A stretch of 64,000 bases of DNA from JBDSKH01 sp035556655 (GCA_035556655.1 DATMFW010000067.1:124001-188000); one strand, 5' to 3'. Counted from the first letter of the stretch, positions 43,689-52,268 are shown. A program made the numbers and translations. The notes: generated by a model from the sequence alone, not told the origin.

Positions 43689-44514
43689 CGAGGCCGTCGC
43701 GCAGCAGACCGGAGAGCGCGCGCTCGAGTTGGGTCGCATCCGGCCAGAGCGTGTCGATGACGCGAGCGGGCACCGCCGTGTCGCTCGCGCGCAGTTCGGC
43801 CATGATGAGTCCGCGCACCTGACGGTCGCTGCCCTCGTAGCGTTTCTGACGGGGCGCGCTCGGGCCGGTATACGTCGGGTACCCGGCGGCCCGCCAGGCG
43901 CAGTGCGTGGCGATCGGGCACGCCGGGCATAGTGGCGCCCGCGCCGTGCAGATCGTCTGGCCGAGTTCCATCGCTCCCGCGTTGACCAGGCGCGCCCGCG
44001 CCGGATCCGCCGGCAGCAGGTCCTCCATGACGGCGAGTTCGCGCCGGGTCCGGGCGGGACCGGGTTCGCCGCGGCCCTCGAGCGCCCGCGCCAGCACCCG
44101 GCGGGTGTTGATGTCGACGACGGGGGCGCGGACTCCGTACGCGAACGCCGCGACCGCGCGTGCCGTGTACGGCCCGACGCCCGGGAGAGCCAGCAGTTCG
44201 TCGACGTCGCGCGGCACGAGGTTGCCGTGGCGCTCGGCGATCGCCGTCGCGGCGGCGTGCAGGGCCAGCGCCCGCCGCGGGTAGCCGAGCCGGTCCCAGG
44301 CCCGGAGGGCCTCGCCGGGCGGCACGGCGGCGAGATCGGCCGGGGTGGGCCAGCGCGCCAGCCACCCCTCGAGCCGCGGGATCACCCGGGCGATCGGGGT
44401 CTGCTGAAGCATGAACTCGGAGACCAGGATGCCCCAGGCCGGGAAGCCCGTGGCGCGCCAGGGCAGGTCGCGGTGGGCCTCGTCGTACCAGTCGGCGACG
44501 AGGTCTGCGATCAC
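43645..44514 (-). CDS. mutY: Adenine DNA glycosylase MutY
   Basis: This 289-residue enzyme removes adenine mispaired with 8-oxoguanine. It has the helix-hairpin-helix LPGVGPYTARAVAAF near residue 108 with the catalytic Asp after it (VVDINTRR) and the catalytic Glu in SEFMLQQTP near 33. The [4Fe-4S] ligands are CTARAPLCPACPIATHC near 188. The C-terminal MutT-like domain of longer MutY proteins is missing, which is normal in this group. The GTG start lies four bases after the stop of the hydrolase gene, so the two are one operon. Its 3' end overlaps the DHFR-like frame by 44 bases. Confidence 0.93.
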   Translation of the reverse strand: MIADLVADWYDEAHRDLPWRATGFPAWGILVSEFMLQQTPIARVIPRLEGWLARWPTPADLAAVPPGEALRAWDRLGYPRRALALHAAATAIAERHGNLVPRDVDELLALPGVGPYTARAVAAFAYGVRAPVVDINTRRVLARALEGRGEPGPARTRRELAVMEDLLPADPARARLVNAGAMELGQTICTARAPLCPACPIATHCAWRAAGYPTYTGPSAPRQKRYEGSDRQVRGLIMAELRASDTAVPARVIDTLWPDATQLERALSGLLRDGLVTGDASRGYELPGA

Positions 44515-44518
44515 CTGT

Positions 44519-45094
44519 TCAGGCTACGCGCGCGGCGAGGTCGAGCATGCGCGCCGTGGCGAGCTCGGCCGCCGCCTCGTCGTGGTCGCTCAGGCTGTTG
44601 TCGATGAACAGGTGGGTCTCGCCGGGGTAGAGGAACAGCTCGGCGCCGGCCCCGGCCTCCAGTTCGCGCGCGGCATCGATGTCGCCCTCGCCGACGAACA
44701 CCGGGTCGGCGTCCATGCCGTGGATCTGCAGCGGCACCCCGGCGGGCCAGGCCTCGGAGAACTCGGATGCCGGCACCGCGCTGCCGACGAGGATCGCACC
44801 GCGCGCACCCGGCCTGGTCTGCGCGAGCTGCTGAGCCGGAAGCACACCGAGCGACAGGCCGACGTAGAGGATGTCGGCGGGCAGGCCCTCGGCCGCGGCG
44901 ACGGCGTCGTCGAGCAGCTTCTGGAACCCGGTCTCGCGCGCGTACGCCATGCCCTCATCGAGGGTGGCGAAGGTGTTGCCGGCGTACACATCGGGCAGAT
45001 GGACGGTGTGACCGGCCTTCTCGAAGCGGTCGGCGAGGGCGACGACGCCCGAGGTCAGCCCCTGGGCGTGATGGAACAGCACGATCTCGGTCAT
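44519..45094 (-). CDS. Dienelactone hydrolase family protein
   Basis: This 191-residue alpha/beta hydrolase belongs to the dienelactone hydrolase family. The nucleophile elbow is GLSLG near residue 81, with Ser where classical members have Cys. The acid is in GMDADPVF near 128 and the His in GETHLFID near 161. The natural substrate is unknown. The ATG at 45094 is preferred to the upstream start at 45124 because a TACGGT box lies seven bases before it. The gene is divergent from the kinase gene across 23 bases. Confidence 0.85.
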   Translation of the reverse strand: MTEIVLFHHAQGLTSGVVALADRFEKAGHTVHLPDVYAGNTFATLDEGMAYARETGFQKLLDDAVAAAEGLPADILYVGLSLGVLPAQQLAQTRPGARGAILVGSAVPASEFSEAWPAGVPLQIHGMDADPVFVGEGDIDAARELEAGAGAELFLYPGETHLFIDNSLSDHDEAAAELATARMLDLAARVA

Positions 45095-45101
45095 GCGGTT
45101 C

Positions 45102-45107
45102 ACCGTA
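45102..45107 (-). promoter_or_regulatory. Leaderless-type -10 box of the hydrolase gene
   Basis: TACGGT on the reverse strand, seven bases before the ATG at 45094. It shares the TA at 45106-45107 with the divergent kinase promoter. Confidence 0.6.
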
Positions 45108-45111
45108 CGCT
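45106..45111 (+). promoter_or_regulatory. Leaderless-type -10 box of the kinase gene
   Basis: TACGCT, six bases before the ATG at 45118. It overlaps the reverse-strand box by two bases. Confidence 0.6.
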
Positions 45112-45117
45112 GGGGGC

Positions 45118-45786
45118 ATGACACGGTGGACCCCCGAGCGGCGTGCCGTGATGGATGCGCTCGCCGACGAGATCCTGCACAACTACGGTCACGGCCGCGT
45201 GATGGTCGCGATCGACGGCGTCGACGGTTCCGGCACCACGGCCTTCGCAGCCGACCTGGTGGAGCGCCTCGAGCGCCGCGGCCATGCCGCCTTCCAGGCC
45301 CGCATCGACGATTTCCACGCCCCCGCCGAGAAGCGCTACGCCCGCGGCGAGACCTCGGGTGCGGGTCGCTATGAGGACTCCTACGACTATTCGGCGTTCC
45401 GGCGCGTGCTGGTCGAGCCGTTCCGGCTCGCGGGCAGCACCGGGTTCGTCACGGCGTTCTGGGACTGGCGCCGCGATCAGCCGATCGAGCCGACCTGGCT
45501 GACGGCCCCTGCCGATGCGATCCTCGTGGTGAACGGCGTGTTCCTGCAGCGGCCCGAGCTGCGCGGGCTGTTCTCCTACCGGGTCTGGCTCGATGTGCCG
45601 TTCGATGACGCCTGGCAGCGGCTCGTCCAGGCCGATCCCGCCGCGCACGACGACACCGCACGAGCGCGCTCGGAAGCGGGCATGAAGCTCTACCTCAAGG
45701 CCGTGAAGGCTGCCGAGCTGGCCACGGCGGTGTACGACAACCGCGACCCCGATCATCCCCGGCGGATCTTCAGCGACTCCTGCTGA
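45118..45786 (+). CDS. Uridine kinase-like protein with an altered P-loop
   Basis: This 222-residue P-loop protein resembles uridine kinases of actinobacteria (RIDDFHAPAEKRYARG near residue 62, WDWRRDQPIEP near 118, a lid-type NGVFLQRPEL near 140). The Walker A reads GVDGSGTT, so the invariant Lys is Thr40. Without it phosphate transfer should be poor, unless another residue replaces it. It is divergent from the hydrolase gene and overlaps the convergent panE-like gene by 17 bases. Confidence 0.82.
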   Translation: MTRWTPERRAVMDALADEILHNYGHGRVMVAIDGVDGSGTTAFAADLVERLERRGHAAFQARIDDFHAPAEKRYARGETSGAGRYEDSYDYSAFRRVLVEPFRLAGSTGFVTAFWDWRRDQPIEPTWLTAPADAILVVNGVFLQRPELRGLFSYRVWLDVPFDDAWQRLVQADPAAHDDTARARSEAGMKLYLKAVKAAELATAVYDNRDPDHPRRIFSDSC

Positions 45787-46762
45787 TCACCTGATCGGGT
45801 GTCAGGAACACCCCGGTGCGCTCGACCTCGTGCACCATCTCGACGATGGCGGCGTTGACGGGGGCTGCGAGTCCGCCCGCCCGCGCCGCATCGACGACGG
45901 CGCCGTTCAGGAAGTCGATCTCGGTCAGCCGCCCGCGCCGCAGGCTCTGCAGGGTCGATCCGGGGTTCGGCACCGAACCCATCCGCCTGGCCAGCAGACG
46001 CGGGAACTGCGCGCCCAGCCACAGCGGGGCGACGCCGATGAGGCTCAGGATGCGTCCGGACACCCCCTGCACGGTGCCGAATCGCACGCCCAGCCTGCCC
46101 GCGACCCGGACGGTCTCGCGCATCGACGCGGTCATCACGCGCCGCAGCCCGGGGTGGGCGACCACCTGCTGGACGGAGAGCCCGGTGATGGCGGGCAGGG
46201 CGTTGACGTGGTTGATGAGCAGCTTGGTCCACTGGGCACCGTCGATGTCGGGCGTCACCTCGATCGGCAGCGCCTCGCGCATCACGACGGCGATGCGCTC
46301 GAGCAGGCGCACGTCGGCGCCCGGCCCGGCACCGAGGATCATCGGGTTGGCACCGGTCACGGTGACGACGCCGGGGGAGAGGTAGGACGCGGCGAGGAGC
46401 GCCAGCCCGCCGAGCAGGGGTGCCGACGGCAGGGTCTCGTGGGCGACGCGCAGGCCGCCGAGACCGTTCTGGACGACGACGAGGGGGACCGCCTCGAGGA
46501 CCGCGGCGCTGCCGGCGAGGGCGGTCGCCGCATCCTGCGCCTTGGTGGCCAGGATGGCGAGCTCGGGGCGCTCGCGGAGGACCTCGGCGGCATCGACGTG
46601 CGCGGTGTACTCGCCCCAGCCGCCTTCGAGCCGGAGCCCTCCGGCGCGGATCGCGTCGAGATGCTCTCCCCGTGCCGTCACGGTGATGTCGTGCCCGGCA
46701 CGGGCGAGGAGGGCGGCCAGCGTTCCGCCGACCGCCCCCGCTCCGAGTACCGCGATACGCAC
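45770..46762 (-). CDS. panE: 2-dehydropantoate 2-reductase family protein
   Basis: This 330-residue NADPH-dependent reductase makes pantoate for coenzyme A, or acts on a related ketoacid. The N-terminal Rossmann fold has GAGAVGGTLAALLA at residues 7-20. VQNGLGG lies near 98, the catalytic Lys is in WTKLLINHVNALPA near 181, and the GRLTEIDFLNG motif is near 281. PanE/ApbA paralogues are common, so the exact substrate is uncertain. The GTG at 46762 has both a GGAGG and a TAACCT box just upstream, ten bases after the MFS gene stop. Confidence 0.85.
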   Translation of the reverse strand: MRIAVLGAGAVGGTLAALLARAGHDITVTARGEHLDAIRAGGLRLEGGWGEYTAHVDAAEVLRERPELAILATKAQDAATALAGSAAVLEAVPLVVVQNGLGGLRVAHETLPSAPLLGGLALLAASYLSPGVVTVTGANPMILGAGPGADVRLLERIAVVMREALPIEVTPDIDGAQWTKLLINHVNALPAITGLSVQQVVAHPGLRRVMTASMRETVRVAGRLGVRFGTVQGVSGRILSLIGVAPLWLGAQFPRLLARRMGSVPNPGSTLQSLRRGRLTEIDFLNGAVVDAARAGGLAAPVNAAIVEMVHEVERTGVFLTPDQVISRSR

Positions 46763-46772
46763 GCCTCCGAGG

Positions 46773-48209
46773 TTACGCGCCGACGGTCGCGCGTTCCGGC
46801 CGCCCGCGCTCGGGCACCTCGATCGAGCCCGTCTCGGCCGGGCGGCCGCGACCCGCGGGCAGCAGCAGCGACGCCAGCGCCGTGGCGAGCAGGACGGCCC
46901 CGCCCACGGCGACGGCGGGGATCGCCGCGTCGACGTAGCCGGTCGGCGTCAACTCACCGCCCGACCCGGTGAACACGGCGGTCAGCACGGCGATTCCGAG
47001 CGCGACCCCGATCTCGCGCACCGTCGAGTTCGTGCCGGAGCCCTTCGCGGTGTCGAGCGGGGTGAGGTTCGCCAGCACCGCGGTGGAGGACGGGGCGAAC
47101 ACCAGGGCCATGCCGACGCCGGCCGCGATGAACGCCGGCAGCATTGTCGTGTACGGCACGTCGCTCGACATGGTCGCGGCGAGCCAGAACAGGCCGGCAG
47201 CCTGCAGGCTCAGACCCGTGACGATGAGCAGGCGGGTCCCGACCCGCGGCATGACGATGCCGGCGAGCGGGGCGATGAACATCGGCGCCAGCGTCCAGGG
47301 GGTGGTCTGCACGGCGGCTTCGAGGGGGCTGGCGCCCTGTACGACCTGCAGGAACTGGATCAGGATGAACACCGCGCCGAACATGCCGAAGCTGAAGCCG
47401 AATCCGACGAGGTTGGCGATCGAGAAGCTGCGATCGCGGAACAGCCGAAGCGGCAGCAGCGGCGATGCGGTGCGCGCCTCCCACCCGAGGAACGCGGCCA
47501 GCAGCACGCCACCGCCGATCAGCGACCCGAGCACCTCGAACGAGTCCCACCCGGCGTCGTTGCCGCGGACGATCCCGAAGACCAGGCCGAGCACACCGAG
47601 TCCGGCCAGCAGGACGCCCGGGATGTCGAGCCGCACGCGCGCGCCGAACGCGTTGGGCAGCACCCAGAGCACGAACGGGATCGCGAGGATGCCGACCGGG
47701 ACGTTGATCCAGAAGATCGCCTGCCAGTTCCAGCCCTCGACGACGGCGCCGCCGATCAGCGGACCGGCGGCCACGCCGAGCCCGGCGATGCCGCCCCAGA
47801 TGCCGATGGCCAGCGGGCGATGCCGCGACTCGACGGCTCCGGAGAGCAGCGACAGCGACAGCGGCATGATGCCGGCCCCGCCGATGCCCTGGACGGCGCG
47901 GGCGACGATGAGCTGGGTGGGGTCGGTGCTGAGCGCGGCGAACACCGAGGCGAGCGTGAAGATCGCGATGCCGGCGATGAACACCGTGCGGCGGCCGAAG
48001 CGGTCGCCGATCGCGACGGTCATGAGGATCAGGCTGGCGAAGACGAGCGTGTAGGCGTTGATGAACCATTGCAGCTCTTCGACGGTGGCGCCGAGGTCGG
48101 CGTGGATCACGGGCAGCGCGTTGGTCATGACCAGGTTGTCGAGGGTGGCCATGAACATCGGGATGCCGGTCGCGAGGACCACGAGCACGAAGGGGATGCG
48201 GCGAGGCAT
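46773..48209 (-). CDS. DHA2-type MFS drug exporter
   Basis: This 478-residue transporter has about 14 predicted helices and the DHA2 motifs LDNLVMTNALPVIHADLG near residue 22 and RAVQGIGGAGIMPLS near 107, with GDRFGRR near 70 between helices 2 and 3. Such EmrB/QacA-type proteins export drugs and other hydrophobic compounds using protons. The ATG at 48209 has GGAG seven bases upstream; a longer frame to 48278 runs into the divergent operator. The divergent TetR gene and the two palindromes between them make it the likely regulated target. Confidence 0.92.
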   Translation of the reverse strand: MPRRIPFVLVVLATGIPMFMATLDNLVMTNALPVIHADLGATVEELQWFINAYTLVFASLILMTVAIGDRFGRRTVFIAGIAIFTLASVFAALSTDPTQLIVARAVQGIGGAGIMPLSLSLLSGAVESRHRPLAIGIWGGIAGLGVAAGPLIGGAVVEGWNWQAIFWINVPVGILAIPFVLWVLPNAFGARVRLDIPGVLLAGLGVLGLVFGIVRGNDAGWDSFEVLGSLIGGGVLLAAFLGWEARTASPLLPLRLFRDRSFSIANLVGFGFSFGMFGAVFILIQFLQVVQGASPLEAAVQTTPWTLAPMFIAPLAGIVMPRVGTRLLIVTGLSLQAAGLFWLAATMSSDVPYTTMLPAFIAAGVGMALVFAPSSTAVLANLTPLDTAKGSGTNSTVREIGVALGIAVLTAVFTGSGGELTPTGYVDAAIPAVAVGGAVLLATALASLLLPAGRGRPAETGSIEVPERGRPERATVGA

Positions 48210-48228
48210 GGGCTGCTCCAGAGCTGTT

Positions 48229-48244
48229 GTAATCGAATGATTAC
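48229..48244. promoter_or_regulatory. TetR operator, site 1
   Basis: GTAATC-GAAT-GATTAC, a perfect 16-base palindrome in the 62-base divergent gap. Its pattern GTwATCGAnTGATwAC is shared with site 2, and the centres are 27 bases apart. Confidence 0.8.
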
Positions 48245-48255
48245 TAGGAAGATAA

Positions 48256-48271
48256 GTTATCGACTGATAAC
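48256..48271. promoter_or_regulatory. TetR operator, site 2
   Basis: GTTATC-GACT-GATAAC, a perfect 16-base palindrome that ends directly at the tetR ATG. It should allow autorepression and repression of the MFS gene. Confidence 0.8.
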
Positions 48272-48883
48272 ATGTCAAGCGTGTCCGTCGCAGAAGCCCC
48301 CGCCACCCGCATGAAGGCGGAGGAACGCCGCGAACTGATCCTCGCCGCGGCGGCCGGCGTGTTCGGCGAACGCGGTTACGTGGGCACCACGACCGACGCG
48401 GTGGCCAAGGCCGCCGGGGTCAGCCAGCCCTACGTGGTGCGCATGTTCGGCACCAAGTCCGCGCTCTTCCAGGCGGTGCTCCAGCGCTCGCTCGACACTC
48501 TGATGCGGGAGTTCCGCCGCGAGATCCACGAGCAGGGCGCCGGCAGCGCCGATCTGCCGATGTGCATCGGCCGGCGCTACCTCGAGTTGCTGGCCGACCG
48601 CGGCCTGCTGCTCAGCCTCATGCACGGGTTCATGCTCGGTGCCGACCCCGAGATCGGGCCCCGTGTGCGCGCCGGGTTCATGGACGTCTACCGCGTCCTG
48701 CGCGACGAGGCGGGCTTCTCGCCCGAGCAGGCCGCCGAGTTCCTCTCCGGCGGAATGATGATCAACACCCTGGTCGGCCTGCGCATGGGCGCCGATTTCG
48801 ACAGCGACGCCGAGGTGCGCGAACTGCTCACCGCCGCCGTCCCCAGCAAGACCAGCCTCCTGCGCGACCTCGCCCGGCGCTAG
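48272..48883 (+). CDS. TetR family regulator of the MFS exporter
   Basis: This 203-residue repressor has an N-terminal TetR DNA-binding domain (about residues 14-65: RELILAAAAGVFGERGYVGT and the turn AGVSQPYVVRMFGTK) and a ligand-binding C-terminal part. It is divergent from the DHA2 exporter, and the gap holds two matching palindromes. The ATG at 48272 abuts the second palindrome and has no ribosome binding site; GTG 48284 or the ATG before KAEERRE are alternatives. It most likely senses an exported compound. Confidence 0.9.
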   Translation: MSSVSVAEAPATRMKAEERRELILAAAAGVFGERGYVGTTTDAVAKAAGVSQPYVVRMFGTKSALFQAVLQRSLDTLMREFRREIHEQGAGSADLPMCIGRRYLELLADRGLLLSLMHGFMLGADPEIGPRVRAGFMDVYRVLRDEAGFSPEQAAEFLSGGMMINTLVGLRMGADFDSDAEVRELLTAAVPSKTSLLRDLARR

Positions 48884-48886
48884 ATT
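48881..48886 (+). promoter_or_regulatory. Leaderless-type -10 box of the class V aminotransferase gene, overlapping the tetR stop
   Basis: TAGATT, six bases before the ATG at 48893. The TAG is the tetR stop codon. Confidence 0.5.
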
Positions 48887-48892
48887 CGCTGC

Positions 48893-50575
48893 ATGGCCAG
48901 CGACGACCTCATCGAGACGATCCGCGCGTCGGTGATCGGCGCGGACGATGTGGTCGAGGGTCCGTTCGGTGCCCGCCCGGTCGTCTACGCCGACTACACG
49001 GCCTCCGGCCGCTCGCTCACGTTCCTCGAGGACTACATCCGCAGCGCGGTGCTCCCGCTCTACGCCAACACCCACACCGAGTCCTCGGGCACCGGTCTGC
49101 AGACCACGCGGTTCCGCGAGGAGGCCCGCGCGATCATCGCCGAGTGCACCGGGGCCACCGCCGAGCACGCGGTGGTGTTCTGCGGCAGCGGTTCGACCTA
49201 CGCCATCGACAAGCTGATCGGCGTCCTCGGGCTGCGCGTCCCCTCGGCTCTCGAGGACCGCTGGCGGCTGACGGATGCGATCCCCGCCGCCCAGCGCCCC
49301 GTCGTCTTCCTGGGGCCGTTCGAGCACCATTCCAACGAGCTGTCCTGGCGCGAGTCCATCGCCGAGGTCGTGACGATCCACGAGAGCCCGGACGGCCACG
49401 TCGACCTCGACGATCTGCGCTCGCGGCTGCGCGAGTACGCCGACCGCCCGGTGAAGATCGGATCGTTCTCGGCGGCATCCAATGTCACCGGCATCATCAC
49501 CGACACGGCGGCCGTGACGGCGCTGCTGCACGAGCACGGCGCCCTGGCGCTCTGGGACTTCGCCGCCGCCGCACCGTACGTCGACATCGACATGGGCATC
49601 GGCTACGACGCGGTGTTCCTCTCGCCTCACAAGTTCATCGGCGGCCCGGGCACCCCGGGCGTGCTCATCGCGCGGCGTGAGCTCTTCGCCAACCGGGTGC
49701 CCGTCGTGGTCGGCGGCGGGACGGTCACCTACGTGAACTCCGACGAGCACGACTTCCACCCCGACGTCGCGCACCGCGAGGAGGGCGGGACCCCGGCGAT
49801 CGTCGAGTCGATCCGTGCCGGCCTGGTGTTCCAGCTGAAGCAGGCGGTCGGGATCGACGAGATCCGCCGCCGCGAGCACGACTTCGTCACGCGCGCGATC
49901 GCCGCCTGGGACTCCTCCCCGGGCGTCGAGGTGCTCGGCAGCCACGACGCCGAGCGTCTGTCGATCGTGTCGTTCGTCATCCGGCACGACGGCGCGGGCG
50001 GCAAGCGGTACCTGCATCACAACTACGTGGTGGCCCTGCTCAACGACCTGTTCGGCATCCAGGCCCGCGGCGGCTGCTCGTGCGCGGGGCCCTACGGGCA
50101 CCGGCTGCTGGGCATCGACCTGGAGCGTTCGCGCGCGATCGAGCACGCGGTGAGCGACGGCTCCTGCGAGGGCATCAAGCCGGGCTGGGTCCGGGTGAAC
50201 TTCAACTACTTCATCGACGAGGACACGTTCGACTACATCCTCCAGGCGGTTCGGCTGATCGCGGCCGAGGGCGCCGCGCTGCTGCCCTGGTACCGGTTCG
50301 AGCCGACGACGGGCCTGTGGCGTCACCGGGATGCCGACCTCATCGAGCCGCCGATGTCGCTGCACGAGGTCGACTACGCCAGTGGGGCGATGCGCTACCC
50401 GGACCGTCGACGCCGCGACGAGGGCCGTGCCCTGTCGGCGTACCTGGACGCGGCCCGGACCGAACTGGCATCCGCTCGCCGGAACCCGTGCGAGCCGCCG
50501 GAGCGCGCGGAGACCACCGCCGACTTCGAGGAGCTGCGCTGGTTCCCCTACCCGGGCGAGACGATCCCGGCGTGA
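48893..50575 (+). CDS. Class V aminotransferase-fold PLP enzyme
   Basis: This 560-residue PLP enzyme is longer than typical class V members (about 400). The PLP lysine lies in FLSPHKFIGGPGTPG near residue 245, with the preceding LALWDFAAAAPYVDID supplying the Asp. A GGCSCAGPYGHRLLGI segment near 394 matches the active-site Cys loop of cysteine desulfurases, so a desulfurase-like or related lyase reaction is possible. The C-terminal 120 residues are an additional segment I do not recognise. Its stop overlaps the truB GTG (GTGA), so truB is coupled to it. Confidence 0.85.
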   Translation: MASDDLIETIRASVIGADDVVEGPFGARPVVYADYTASGRSLTFLEDYIRSAVLPLYANTHTESSGTGLQTTRFREEARAIIAECTGATAEHAVVFCGSGSTYAIDKLIGVLGLRVPSALEDRWRLTDAIPAAQRPVVFLGPFEHHSNELSWRESIAEVVTIHESPDGHVDLDDLRSRLREYADRPVKIGSFSAASNVTGIITDTAAVTALLHEHGALALWDFAAAAPYVDIDMGIGYDAVFLSPHKFIGGPGTPGVLIARRELFANRVPVVVGGGTVTYVNSDEHDFHPDVAHREEGGTPAIVESIRAGLVFQLKQAVGIDEIRRREHDFVTRAIAAWDSSPGVEVLGSHDAERLSIVSFVIRHDGAGGKRYLHHNYVVALLNDLFGIQARGGCSCAGPYGHRLLGIDLERSRAIEHAVSDGSCEGIKPGWVRVNFNYFIDEDTFDYILQAVRLIAAEGAALLPWYRFEPTTGLWRHRDADLIEPPMSLHEVDYASGAMRYPDRRRRDEGRALSAYLDAARTELASARRNPCEPPERAETTADFEELRWFPYPGETIPA

Positions 50576-51456
50576 ACCCGACAGGAATCCTGCTGGTCGA
50601 CAAACCGGGGGGCGGGACGAGCCATGACGTCGTCGCGCGGGCGCGACGGGCGCTCGGCACCCGCAAGGTCGGGCACGCGGGCACCCTGGATCCGATGGCG
50701 ACGGGACTGCTCATCCTCGGGGTGGGCAGTGCCACCCGTCTGCTGACCTATCTCGTCGGTCTCGGCAAGCGCTACACCACCACGATCCGGCTCGGCGTCG
50801 CGACGGACACCGACGATGCCGAGGGTTCGGTGATCGCGGCGGCGGATGCGTCGGACCTCGAGCGCGCCCGCATCGACGAGCAGGTGGCGGCTCTCACCGG
50901 CGAACTCGCGCAGATCCCCTCGAGCTTCAGCGCGGTGAAGGTCGAGGGCCGACGGGCCTACGACCGGGCGCGCGCGGGCGAGGAGGTGGTGCTCGCCCCG
51001 CGCACCGTGACGATCAGCAGGTTCGAGGTGCTCGCCGAGCGCCGCGACGCGCAGGTGGTCGACCTCGACGCCGTGGTGGAGTGCTCCTCCGGCACCTACA
51101 TCCGCGCCCTCGCCCGCGACCTTGGCGCGGCCCTCGGCGTCGGGGGCCATCTGACGGCGCTGCGGCGCGAGGCGATCGGCCCGTTCGAGGTGGCGGATGC
51201 GACCCCGCTCGCCGCTCTCGACCCCGCCGCGCTCATCCCGGCCTCCACCATCGCGCGCCGGCTCTTCCCGGTCGCGGAACTCGACGCGCGGCAGTCCGTC
51301 GACCTCGGGCACGGCAAACGGGTGAGACTGGAGGTGCCGGACGCTCCCGTGGTCGCGGCCATCGCGCCCGGCGATGTGCTCACGGGGCTGGTCGCGGTGC
51401 GCGCGGGGGAGGCCCGCGTGCTGGTCAACTTCCCGAGCGGAGAGGTGCTGTCGTGA
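50572..51456 (+). CDS. truB: tRNA pseudouridine(55) synthase
   Basis: This 294-residue enzyme makes pseudouridine 55 in the T-loop of tRNAs. The catalytic Asp is in GHAGTLDPMATGLL near residue 41. KRYTTTIRLGVATDTDD near 64, the PSSFSAVKVEGRRAYDRAR segment and SSGTYIRALARDLG near 168 are also typical, and a short C-terminal domain follows. The GTG start overlaps the class V aminotransferase stop. In many genomes truB follows rbfA directly, whereas here ten genes intervene. Its own stop overlaps the next GTG. Confidence 0.95.
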   Translation: MNPTGILLVDKPGGGTSHDVVARARRALGTRKVGHAGTLDPMATGLLILGVGSATRLLTYLVGLGKRYTTTIRLGVATDTDDAEGSVIAAADASDLERARIDEQVAALTGELAQIPSSFSAVKVEGRRAYDRARAGEEVVLAPRTVTISRFEVLAERRDAQVVDLDAVVECSSGTYIRALARDLGAALGVGGHLTALRREAIGPFEVADATPLAALDPAALIPASTIARRLFPVAELDARQSVDLGHGKRVRLEVPDAPVVAAIAPGDVLTGLVAVRAGEARVLVNFPSGEVLS

Positions 51457-51821
51457 TCCTGGGTTTCACCGTCGTCCTGGTGGGGGTCGCCGTGCTCGCC
51501 GGGCTGCTCTGCATCGTGCTGGGCCTGGCCGGTAAGGCGCCCGCCGACCTGACGGTGCTGTCGCTGGTGGTCGTCGAGGTGCTGCTGCTGGCCCAGATCG
51601 TCATGGCGCTGGTGGCGCCGGCCGTGGGGAATGCGATGACCGGGAACCCGGCCGAGTTCTGGCTGTACCTGATCACCGCGGCGATCATCCCGCCGCTCGC
51701 GGTGGTCTGGGCGCTCACCGACCGCTCGCGCTGGAGCACCGTCGTGCTCGGCGTCGGCGCCCTCGCCGTGGCGGTGATGGCGTACCGCATGCACCAGATC
51801 TGGACGGTCCAGCTCGGGTGA
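51453..51821 (+). CDS. Small four-helix membrane protein
   Basis: This 122-residue protein has four predicted helices (about residues 3-24, 33-54, 66-86 and 93-112) and no known motif. The GTG at 51453 overlaps the truB stop (GTGA). It lies between truB and ribF, where small uncharacterised membrane proteins are common in this group. No function can be assigned. Confidence 0.8.
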   Translation: MILGFTVVLVGVAVLAGLLCIVLGLAGKAPADLTVLSLVVVEVLLLAQIVMALVAPAVGNAMTGNPAEFWLYLITAAIIPPLAVVWALTDRSRWSTVVLGVGALAVAVMAYRMHQIWTVQLG

Positions 51822-51832
51822 TCCGCGCCCGC

Positions 51833-51838
51833 TAGGGT
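51833..51838 (+). promoter_or_regulatory. Leaderless-type -10 box upstream of the second small membrane protein and ribF
   Basis: TAGGGT, seven bases before the GTG at 51846. It may also drive ribF and the CynX-type gene. Confidence 0.6.
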
Positions 51839-51845
51839 GATATCC

Positions 51846-52268
51846 GTGCCTGCCGCAACCCCGACGACCTCCGGGATCGGGCGCGTTCTCGTCGCCGTGT
51901 ACGGCGTCCTCGCTCTCGCCGCGACCGGGCGGTCGGTGTTCCAGATCATCGACCGGTTCGACGAGGCGCCGGTGGCGTTCCTGCTGTCGGCCCTGGCGGG
52001 TGTGGTCTACATCGTGGCGACGCTCGCCCTGGCCTTCGGCTGGCGCCGGGTGGCGCTCGCCACGATCTGCTTCGAACTCGCCGGCGTCCTCATCATCGGC
52101 ACGCTCAGCCTTCTCGTGCCCGGGGCCGATGTCGGGTCGGCGGATCCGCGGGACCGCACGGCGACGGTCTGGAGCGCGTACGGCCTGGGGTATCTGCTGG
52201 TACCGCTCGTGCTGCCGGTGCTCGGCCTGCTGTGGCTCCGCCGGCGCCCGGCGGCGTCGGGGGCGTGA
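51846..52268 (+). CDS. Small membrane protein upstream of ribF
   Basis: This 140-residue protein has about four helices (roughly residues 9-30, 40-62, 66-88 and 110-130). The GTG at 51846 fits the TAGGGT box seven bases ahead; the frame is open to GTG 51837. Its TGA overlaps the ribF ATG by one base (TGATG). No named family is recognised. Confidence 0.75.
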   Translation: MPAATPTTSGIGRVLVAVYGVLALAATGRSVFQIIDRFDEAPVAFLLSALAGVVYIVATLALAFGWRRVALATICFELAGVLIIGTLSLLVPGADVGSADPRDRTATVWSAYGLGYLLVPLVLPVLGLLWLRRRPAASGA

